Part shown: positions 57,597-64,000 of the stretch, piece by piece | Layout: each line of letters opens with the position of its first letter | Numbering within the stretch: position 1 is the stretch's first letter | From: Marinobacter sp. es.042 | GTDB taxonomy: Bacteria > Pseudomonadota > Gammaproteobacteria > Pseudomonadales > Oleiphilaceae | Reading direction: 5' to 3' | Length of the DNA: 64,000 bases | Assembly: GCF_900188315.1 (NCBI RefSeq) | Contig: NZ_LT897781.1 | Coordinates: 1,984,001-2,048,000, forward strand | Notes under the pieces: model-generated | What the model saw: the letters and a program-made list of their open reading frames with translations, nothing else | What the model was told of the DNA's origin: nothing | Database searches by the model: none | Position numbers and translations under genes: made by a program

Positions 57597-58738
57597 CAAG
57601 CGCTCTCCAGTGACCAGGGTTGGCCGTGTTCTTCCCATTGTGAGTCGGGAACGATCACGATCTTGCCGAGATAATTACTACCCCGGTTCACAAAATATTC
57701 TTCTGCCCGGTGCAGGTCAGAGAGCCGAAAAGCACCGTGCAGAACCGGTTTCAGTTGCCCTCCCCGGATCCAGGCCATCAGTTGTTCTGCCTCTTCGCGG
57801 GTGCCATGAGATACCCCGAAAATCTGTACCTGATAGAGGTAGATCCGGGTCCACAGGATTTCACTGATGTTGCCGCCACTGGCCCCTGCAATACTCAGGC
57901 GCGGGTAGGTGCTGCGGGCGTTCATATCGAAGATCATGGTGTCGATGAACACATCGGTCATCTCTCCGCCCACCAAGTCCATCACCGCATCCATGGGCTT
58001 GCCTCCGGTTTCCGCTTTCACCCGATCTACAAAGCTGTCCATATCGGAGCGATCCAGCACCGCCTCGGCGCCCAGTTCCAACAGTGCTGCCGCTTTGTCC
58101 TGTTTACTGAGAGCATAGGGAATAGCCCCCATAATTCGGCAAAGCTGGATCAGGGCCGTGCCAACGCCCCCGCTGGCGCCGGTCACCAGGACCCGCTCTC
58201 CGGCCTTGATGTTGGCCGAGGTAAGCATGTGCATGGCGGTCTGATAGGAACACATACCCATGGACGCTACTTCGGCATCCGCCAGTTCGGCATTGGGTAT
58301 GTGATGGAACTGGTCAGCCGGCAGCGCTACGTATTCCGCGTAACCGCCGTCGGCACCGTGGCCGAAGTAATCGGGCGTGAGATTGATATCTCGACGGTCA
58401 TTGGCGTAGATGTTGAAATCCAGAAGGCCCCGCTCTCCAATGCGGGACTCATCCACACCGTCACCAACAGCCACGACACGCCCGGCGATGTCTGCCCCCT
58501 GAATCCGCGGAAAAACCAGCGTGGGCTTGCCGCCCATCTGGAAGGATGTCATTTCGCCTTTTTTGGTGGGATACAGCCCTTCCCGTGCCTTGCGGTCGGT
58601 GTTGTTCTTCGCCGTTGCCGTAACCTGAACAAGCACCTGGCCGGCTCCGGGCGCAGGAACAGGCACGTCCTGGTACTCCAGTTTATCGACATCACCGTGA
58701 CCGGTAAGAACCATGGCTTTCATGGTGTTCGGGATCAT
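57596..58738 (-). CDS. Zinc-less MDR alcohol dehydrogenase / quinone oxidoreductase
   Basis: 380 residues from ATG 58738, about ten bases after GGGAGGA. Nucleotide-binding motif VTGASGGVGTALIQL (GxGxxG-type). The N-terminal domain has MKAMVLTGHGDVDKLEYQDV and QGADIAGRVVAVGDGV. The zinc cysteines of classical alcohol dehydrogenases are missing. Probably an NADPH-dependent enoyl or carbonyl reductase acting with the racemase-like protein. Confidence 0.88.
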   Translation of the reverse strand: MIPNTMKAMVLTGHGDVDKLEYQDVPVPAPGAGQVLVQVTATAKNNTDRKAREGLYPTKKGEMTSFQMGGKPTLVFPRIQGADIAGRVVAVGDGVDESRIGERGLLDFNIYANDRRDINLTPDYFGHGADGGYAEYVALPADQFHHIPNAELADAEVASMGMCSYQTAMHMLTSANIKAGERVLVTGASGGVGTALIQLCRIMGAIPYALSKQDKAAALLELGAEAVLDRSDMDSFVDRVKAETGGKPMDAVMDLVGGEMTDVFIDTMIFDMNARSTYPRLSIAGASGGNISEILWTRIYLYQVQIFGVSHGTREEAEQLMAWIRGGQLKPVLHGAFRLSDLHRAEEYFVNRGSNYLGKIVIVPDSQWEEHGQPWSLESA

Positions 58739-58838
58739 GGGCTGACGATCCTCCCTGTTTGCTGAATTTCGGGTATTCAAAGAGGATAGGTGAGTTTACC
58801 GGGCGTGTCAGTGCGTGTTGCGGGTATCCATTATCAGA

Positions 58839-59942
58839 CTACCGGGCAATCACTTTGTAGACAGGACGCAGCTTGGGAATCTGCTTGAGTACCACCTGGA
58901 TGACCGTCATCAGAGGCACCGCCAGGAGCACGCCCACCGGCCCCCAGAGCCAGCCCCAGAAGAAGATCGAGACGAAGATGATCACCGGATTGATCGCCAT
59001 CCGAAAGCCGTGAATCCAGGGTTCAATGAACAACCCCACGAGCGTCGTCAAACCGAGAAATCCCAGAGGGGCAATAGCCATCATCCAGAGTTCGTCCAGA
59101 CTGACTGCCGACACTATGGTGAGCAAGGATATCGAGAGAATATTGCCGAGGTAGGGAATAAAGCGGGCAAGACCTGCCACCAGTCCCCAGACCGCTGGAT
59201 CAGGCAACCCGACACCCCAGCATATCAATCCCGTAGCGGTACCGACGGCGAGATTACTCAGCCCGAGAACACCAAGATACTGGGCGATCTGGTGCTGGGA
59301 ATCATGGGTTATCCGCAACACTGTTTTTCGTTGGTCAATGGGGAGCTGACGCACGAAATTCTTGATCAGGCGATCGCCGCTCACCAACAGGAAATAGGTC
59401 AATGCCAGTGCCAGCGCCAAGCCAGCGATGCCGTTCCGGGCTTTGGTCATCAATTGATTGCGCCAGGAGTCCGTCTGCAGAACAACCGCCGTTGGCTGTT
59501 GCCGTTCTGACTCCGAAAGCTCCTCAACGGACTTTTCAACCTGTTCCGCAGACTCTGTAACCCTGGCGATCTGGCGACTGATTTCGCTCTCGCCCACCAG
59601 CAGCCTCGATATCCCCTGGGGCACTTCCTCAACCCACTTGAGGGCGGGCGTCGCGACGGCCAATGTAATGCCGACGATGCCGGCGAGCACCAGGAGCACA
59701 AACACCAGGGAGCTGATCATCCGGGGAACCCGCCACTTGACGTATGCCTTCTTGACCAGTGGCGAGAGCAGCAGGCTCGTCATTACCGCAAGAATAATGG
59801 GCAGGACAATCTGATGAGCCACGTAAAGGGTGTACAGGATTCCCAGGCCGAACAAGCCGTATATCGGCGTGGCAAGGTCCGATGAAATCAGCAGGCGCTT
59901 GTTCTCACCCGCCGGTTCCTTATTTGTGGATTGGTCTTCCAT
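58839..59942 (-). CDS. AI-2E family transporter (PerM/YdiK-type)
   Basis: 367 residues from ATG 59942 (MEDQSTNKEPAGENKRLLIS). About seven or eight membrane helices, an extracytoplasmic helical insert (SRQIARVTESAEQVEKSVEE), and the conserved blocks LARFIPYLGNILSISLLTIV and LFIEPWIHGFRMAINPVIIF. Members include the AI-2 exporter TqsA, Na+/H+ antiporters and PerM; no function is assigned here. A monocistronic gene. Confidence 0.9.
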   Translation of the reverse strand: MEDQSTNKEPAGENKRLLISSDLATPIYGLFGLGILYTLYVAHQIVLPIILAVMTSLLLSPLVKKAYVKWRVPRMISSLVFVLLVLAGIVGITLAVATPALKWVEEVPQGISRLLVGESEISRQIARVTESAEQVEKSVEELSESERQQPTAVVLQTDSWRNQLMTKARNGIAGLALALALTYFLLVSGDRLIKNFVRQLPIDQRKTVLRITHDSQHQIAQYLGVLGLSNLAVGTATGLICWGVGLPDPAVWGLVAGLARFIPYLGNILSISLLTIVSAVSLDELWMMAIAPLGFLGLTTLVGLFIEPWIHGFRMAINPVIIFVSIFFWGWLWGPVGVLLAVPLMTVIQVVLKQIPKLRPVYKVIAR

Positions 59943-60138
59943 GATGAAGCCTGTATACCGTGAAAAAAGCTGGCCCGGTAATTCCAGGCCAGTGTTAAAA
60001 ACGGTCAGTCTACCTTCACCATGGCGCGAGCGCACCCGGGAGAGGGTTACGCGGGGTTCACTTGAAGCAAAAACCGAAGTTTCGAAAACGAAATGTAAGC
60101 TCGGCACTTCGATTTTTTTGACGGATTCCTGTCATTCC

Positions 60139-61092
60139 CTAGTTTATCGGCTCAGGATGATTGACGACGCATCGGAAGCCTATACTCCCCGAGTCAACAG
60201 ATCCTCCGCTTCTCGCAAAAACAGTATCGCCCCCGCCAAAACTCCCCCCCATTCCAGCCCAGTCTCGAACAGTCTTCTTAGGTTTTGCTGGGTCGAGAGG
60301 GTTCTTTGGCCCTCTTGGGTTATCAAAGCTGGCCTCCGTATAAAAATCCGGTTTAAACCAATCCTGAGTCCATTCAGCGACGTTGCCAGTCATATCATGA
60401 ATACCAATTGAATTCGGCGGATAGGAGCCTACGGGACGACGCTCCATCACATTAAAATCGTGGCTGACCATGTTTCCAGATGGAGGTATGCTCGGATCAA
60501 TGTATTGCACGGGTCTCTGCAAGTACTTATCAGGATTCGCTTCCCCAGTATCAGTTGCATAAGGCACTTCCTTGCCACGGCTTCGGGCAGCGTATTCCCA
60601 TTGAGCTTCCGTTGGCAAAGCAAAGGGTAAACCGGTTTGATCGCTTAACCAGGCGCAGTACCCTTCTGCCTCATAGTAATTTGGTGTTCTGGCAGGTTTA
60701 AGATGAAAATAAGGAGACAAGGGATCTTCACTTGGTGGGGCGATAAATTTCTCGTCATACCCAGACCCCTTATACAAGGAAATGTGTCCAACTTTCTCAT
60801 AATAGACGCGCATTTCTCCCCAAGTTGTCTCGTACTTGGATATGGAGTAGCTGTCGACGCTGACCTCGACAGCAGGCTGAGCGTGATCCGTTAAAACTAC
60901 ATAAGGCGAACCATTCGGGTGTCCTACATCACCCAACTTAAAAGTACCTCCCTCAACAAAGACCAGATTTTCAATCGCTTTTTGCTTGACTCGTGAAACC
61001 GCATCGGCCGAGCCATTACCAAACCTCTCACAAGCAGTTAATGAGGTTGCAAGCACCACCAACCCCAGCTGCAAACCTTTATTCAGAACCAT
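60139..61092 (-). CDS. SUMF1/formylglycine-generating-enzyme-fold lipoprotein
   Basis: 317 residues with lipobox LTAC (VVLATSLTACERFGN). The FGE-sulfatase fold is clear: NLVFVEGGTFKLGDVGHPNG, YSISKYETTWGEMRVYYEKV, LPTEAQWEYAARSRG, IHDMTGNVAEWTQDWF and a C-terminal SIGFRCVVNHPEP. The catalytic Cys pair of true formylglycine enzymes is not obvious, so it may be a binding protein. It lies behind the LysM-DUF4123 genes; a periplasmic immunity or accessory role is possible but inferred. Confidence 0.82.
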   Translation of the reverse strand: MVLNKGLQLGLVVLATSLTACERFGNGSADAVSRVKQKAIENLVFVEGGTFKLGDVGHPNGSPYVVLTDHAQPAVEVSVDSYSISKYETTWGEMRVYYEKVGHISLYKGSGYDEKFIAPPSEDPLSPYFHLKPARTPNYYEAEGYCAWLSDQTGLPFALPTEAQWEYAARSRGKEVPYATDTGEANPDKYLQRPVQYIDPSIPPSGNMVSHDFNVMERRPVGSYPPNSIGIHDMTGNVAEWTQDWFKPDFYTEASFDNPRGPKNPLDPAKPKKTVRDWAGMGGSFGGGDTVFARSGGSVDSGSIGFRCVVNHPEPIN

Positions 61093-61104
61093 ATGCGGTT
61101 TTCC

Positions 61105-63222
61105 CTAGCCAATCCTACAAATACGGCAGACGTCGAAAGGATCCATTTTCACGGGCCTTCCCGCAATTGCCCTCTGGCCTTGAAGCCCAAGTATGAACAT
61201 GCGCTGATCCGCTTTGTTTTTTCCAATGAATGCAAAAAGTCGATCAACATTCGACTCAAACTCCTTATGCCTCGCAAAACCTTCAGGGTTCATTCGCATA
61301 ACGGTTTCCTCGAAATCGCGCCAACCCTGAAAGGTTTCCATTATCTGCTTAACAGCCGTAATTTTGATGTCATCTGCACCCCACAAATTAGGGGTCACCC
61401 ACCAGTCATAAAGAATATTGTCCAATACAGCCCCTTTTACTTCAGGAGGGGAATGCCTGAACACAGAGTCCTCGGCCAACGCTAAATCGACGACCACGTT
61501 GTAAGCCAATTCATGGCCACGCTCCTCACGAGCACGGTTTACGAAAAACGACTCGACAAATCGAACGATCTCAGTCGCCATGGAGTTGGCAAATTCTTCC
61601 GCTGCCCCAGCGGCAGACAGTCCCCTACCAAGGGCATACAGACTAATTCGCTGGTACCACTTAAAGGCGGAGCTATTCGAATCAAAGAGCTCTAAATATC
61701 TGAAGTCCACGTCCATTAGTGCGTTGTAGACGAAATGGAGCATCCGAATGACTTTCTGAGTCTCGATCTCCAAGAGAAAGCTTCCGGATGGCCCCACGCC
61801 TAGCACAAGCCCAGCGTGTGCGTTTAAATAAAATTTGCCAGTCTCCGGGCTGAATAACAGCCTGAGTTCGGCCTCTGCCCCAGCCCCCAACGCTGCCTCG
61901 ACCTTCTTACCTACCCTACAAAGCCTTTCCCACTCTCGCTTCTCGGTCAGTACGTCTTTCCAACGCAGCTCACCTGCCACCTCACATCCGCCACGAATGC
62001 CTGCGAATACCCCAGCCTCAGCCCCCGCCTTCTGCCCGTTATTCCTCGAAGCAATGCCCTTCAGAGTGGGGAGGCCGTCCTTGGTGGACACGTGAACATT
62101 TCCAGCAATAAGAGCCGAGGCGCCGGCAAACGCGGTCAGCGAGGCGTTGATCGCTGCCTGGAAATGGCCGAGCGACGCGATCTTGCGCTCGCCATCCCAG
62201 CCTCCAACCCGATAAGGAATCCGGATTTCGGACCGGTTATTCACCGGAAACGCCTGCTCAACACCAACCTTGCCCTGCGCCAGCGCATACTGCGCTTCCG
62301 CTTTCGCCTGGAAATGCACTTTCCCCTTGCGCGGATCAAATTCACCCGAAGCTGCCGCGCCGGCAGCAAAGCGCATGAACTGTGCTTCTGCGGAGGCATC
62401 AAACCCGGTCTCATCGACCGCTTCCCGCCTGGCTTCCGCGTCGCCCCAGATGGACCAGGATGCCTCGTCGTAGAACTTGTTCAACGTCGTCATAAGCGCG
62501 CCATTCTTATCCGGCTCCCAGAGGGTTGCGTTGAACTTGACGTTGAGTTCGCTCCGGATAGCATCTCTCAGCTTCGCCGGATCAACGCCGTTCTCGGTCA
62601 GCCAGCCCTTGCTACGCTCCCTGTCTCGCGATGCCATCGAATACCGGCGAGGGTGGTTCGCGATCTTGTCAGAGCGCACAAATGTGACGTGCTTATTTCC
62701 CGCCAACCGCTTTATCTCAGTAATCGGTGGGATGGATTGCATATCGGTGGTCAGTACTGAGCGCGCCTCGAGCTCGCTTATCAGCCGCTCTTTTTCCTCA
62801 TGCACTTCCGACAACAATTGCCCTTCGCCTTCAGTCGCGCCCAGTTCTGAATCGATCTCGCCATCATCAAGCCCGTCAAGCTTCCCGTAGAATTCAGTGA
62901 TGGGACCACAAACGAATTCCTCTTCTTCGACCCACTCCGCCAGTTCTGCCTCGGTCAGAAGAATCAGTTCGTCAGACCCGGTTACATGAACAACTTCCAC
63001 GATTTCTTCGGAACAGGAGGGCTCCTGGGCAACAGAACCCACTTCACAGCTCGAGAATAGCTCCTCGTTAGCCGCCGGAAGCTTGAGCGGTTGTCCCGGA
63101 AAGATTCGATCCGGGTTCTCAATTTCAGGATTCAGCCGCATCAGACTGCTCAGGGTGGTTTGATGCCGTTGTGCAATCGCACTGAGGGTGTCGCCGGAGC
63201 GAACGGTGTATTCAGAAATCAT
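61105..63222 (-). CDS. Large LysM-headed protein, probable type VI secretion cargo
   Basis: 705 residues. Residues 4-50 are a LysM domain (YTVRSGDTLSAIAQRHQTTL ... IFPGQPLKLP). The middle (about 250-480) is Ala/Gly-rich and beta-like, with hydrophobic stretches (AAINASLTAFAGASALIAGN, AHAGLVLGVGPSGSFLLEIE). The C-terminus is helical and ends DPFDVCRICRIG. No signal peptide. The ATG overlaps the stop of the DUF4123 gene. LysM heads and a DUF4123 partner are usual for type VI effectors, and the C-terminal toxin type is unknown; a membrane-acting toxin is one reading of the hydrophobic middle. Confidence 0.72.
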   Translation of the reverse strand: MISEYTVRSGDTLSAIAQRHQTTLSSLMRLNPEIENPDRIFPGQPLKLPAANEELFSSCEVGSVAQEPSCSEEIVEVVHVTGSDELILLTEAELAEWVEEEEFVCGPITEFYGKLDGLDDGEIDSELGATEGEGQLLSEVHEEKERLISELEARSVLTTDMQSIPPITEIKRLAGNKHVTFVRSDKIANHPRRYSMASRDRERSKGWLTENGVDPAKLRDAIRSELNVKFNATLWEPDKNGALMTTLNKFYDEASWSIWGDAEARREAVDETGFDASAEAQFMRFAAGAAASGEFDPRKGKVHFQAKAEAQYALAQGKVGVEQAFPVNNRSEIRIPYRVGGWDGERKIASLGHFQAAINASLTAFAGASALIAGNVHVSTKDGLPTLKGIASRNNGQKAGAEAGVFAGIRGGCEVAGELRWKDVLTEKREWERLCRVGKKVEAALGAGAEAELRLLFSPETGKFYLNAHAGLVLGVGPSGSFLLEIETQKVIRMLHFVYNALMDVDFRYLELFDSNSSAFKWYQRISLYALGRGLSAAGAAEEFANSMATEIVRFVESFFVNRAREERGHELAYNVVVDLALAEDSVFRHSPPEVKGAVLDNILYDWWVTPNLWGADDIKITAVKQIMETFQGWRDFEETVMRMNPEGFARHKEFESNVDRLFAFIGKNKADQRMFILGLQGQRAIAGRPVKMDPFDVCRICRIG

Positions 63223-64000
63223 CAGGCAACTCCGTATGCCAAATGGTTATCCACTGCTTTCAGACGTGAGCCAGCCGAGAGCTCAGAGTCAGACAGAATG
63301 GTGCGGATTTCGGCAAGCTTGATCTGCTCCCCGTGAACCACGGCCAGCTCGGCGTAACGGCTAACCTCCTTTTCGGTTCGAAAACCCAGCGCGGTTGCCT
63401 CATTGATGAGTTGCTCCAACCGTGCTCGATCCGTGATGTCGAGAAAACTGCCCAACTTCTCGACGAATTCATGCCTGGCGCTCTGTGACAGCACTGCCAC
63501 ATGATTTTCAGTGAGGAGAAACCAGCCTTCCTCAACCGCTTTCCTGAAGTGTTGCGAGCCATCTGAATCGAACCGGGATAGCTCTCCGTTCGGCTGGAAG
63601 GCCAGCCACTCTTTGACTGGCCCGCTAAAGCGAGCGCGTTCCTGCTCATTCAGTGCAGACATCAGCCATGTGAGCTGCTTGGGTGCGTAATAGCGCAGGT
63701 ATGAGAACCCCCCATTCGGCATCTGCACACTGAGCAAACTGCGCAAATGACCCGCCACAACGGGGAGGCTTTGATCCGATAGAAGGATAATGGCTTTATC
63801 CTGCCACTCCGACTGGGCACGCCAAAGCCGTGTACCCTCGGAGGGTTTGACCAGGCAAGGGGTCACTTCCATAGCCGCTTCATGTGGTGTGCCCAAGAAC
63901 AGATATTCCAGTTGGGGCTGATCATCATGCTCGTAGGTGAAGCGCGGTGCATCAAACAATGCACCGTCGAAAAGAATGTAGGCCTTCGCACTGGTTGTTT
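63222..64000 (-). CDS. DUF4123 adaptor protein, cut by the right window edge
   Basis: The visible ~259 codons continue past the edge; AYILFDGALFDAPRFTYEHD near the edge is the usual DUF4123 opening, so only a few N-terminal codons should be missing. YLFLGTPHEAAMEVTPCLVK, LWRAQSEWQDKAIILLSDQS and GGFSYLRYYAPKQLTWLMSA are typical DUF4123 blocks. Such proteins load effectors onto VgrG. A vgrG gene may lie just outside the window. The TTG inside the frame is not the true start. Confidence 0.85.
   Translation of the reverse strand, partial: TTSAKAYILFDGALFDAPRFTYEHDDQPQLEYLFLGTPHEAAMEVTPCLVKPSEGTRLWRAQSEWQDKAIILLSDQSLPVVAGHLRSLLSVQMPNGGFSYLRYYAPKQLTWLMSALNEQERARFSGPVKEWLAFQPNGELSRFDSDGSQHFRKAVEEGWFLLTENHVAVLSQSARHEFVEKLGSFLDITDRARLEQLINEATALGFRTEKEVSRYAELAVVHGEQIKLAEIRTILSDSELSAGSRLKAVDNHLAYGVA

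Noticed and set aside
1..64000. tRNA, rRNA or known riboswitch
   Set aside because: No tRNA CCA-stem pattern, rRNA segment or riboswitch consensus was recognised by eye; a tRNAscan-SE and Rfam run would settle this.

Overview
The window looks like chromosomal DNA of a marine gammaproteobacterium. Gene content and protein style most resemble Marinobacter or a close relative: a LivFGHM importer with acyl-CoA genes, an RND pump, AI-2E and DUF4123/LysM genes, and an integron-type cassette array. The genus is an inference; there is no rRNA or marker gene here to prove it.

Region 1 (1-3475) is ordinary chromosome: a start-only gene at the left edge, a serine hydrolase, a GFA protein, a nucleotidyltransferase-like protein and an MFS transporter. 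Region 2 (about 3478-5100) is an eroded edge of the cassette array: a truncated DUF1272 remnant, a homocysteine S-methyltransferase and a YefM/YoeB-type toxin-antitoxin pair.

Region 3 (about 5114-30039) is a large integron cassette array with about 44 attC sites, two of them visibly degenerate. Nearly every gene is on the minus strand with its stop codon in or beside its attC, so the attI end should be on the right. The only inverted gene cassette is a ParDE toxin-antitoxin pair. No integron integrase is present at either end of the array inside the window, so as seen it is a CALIN (cluster of attC sites lacking an integrase). An IS1182-family element sits in the core of one attC. Most cassette genes encode small membrane, secreted or lipoprotein products of unknown function. 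Recognisable ones include GFA (two copies identical as read), NIPSNAP, ABM, GNAT, DUF1272, DMP19-like and ParE-like toxins, plus two candidate HEPN-type proteins. Near the right end a 425-bp cassette occurs three times; each copy has a perfect LexA-type SOS box, promoter-like hexamers and a perfect 24-bp hairpin. Right after the array, where attI and intI would be expected, lie nested palindromes instead.

Region 4 (30482-41133) is chromosomal: a DUF2235 hydrolase, an SMR efflux protein, an SGNH hydrolase, a ThDP enzyme beside a COG3573-like flavoprotein with a divergent AraC regulator, a PAS/GAF/GGDEF diguanylate cyclase, an FN3-type lipoprotein and a small secreted protein. Region 5 (41180-42817) is a degraded LysR-DoxX-dioxygenase locus with a deletion junction and a frameshift. 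Region 6 (42830-48533) holds an RND efflux pump with its adaptor and two lipoproteins. Region 7 (48615-56438) is a probable catabolic operon on the minus strand: AMP-dependent acyl-CoA ligase, PaaI thioesterase, alpha/beta hydrolase, LivG, LivF, periplasmic binding protein, LivH and LivM. Two related palindromes flank its promoters. Region 8 (56535-59942) has a proline-racemase-family protein without the catalytic cysteines, an MDR oxidoreductase and an AI-2E family permease. Region 9 (60139-64000) looks like a type VI secretion cargo module: a SUMF1-type lipoprotein, a LysM-headed large protein and a DUF4123 adaptor cut by the window edge.
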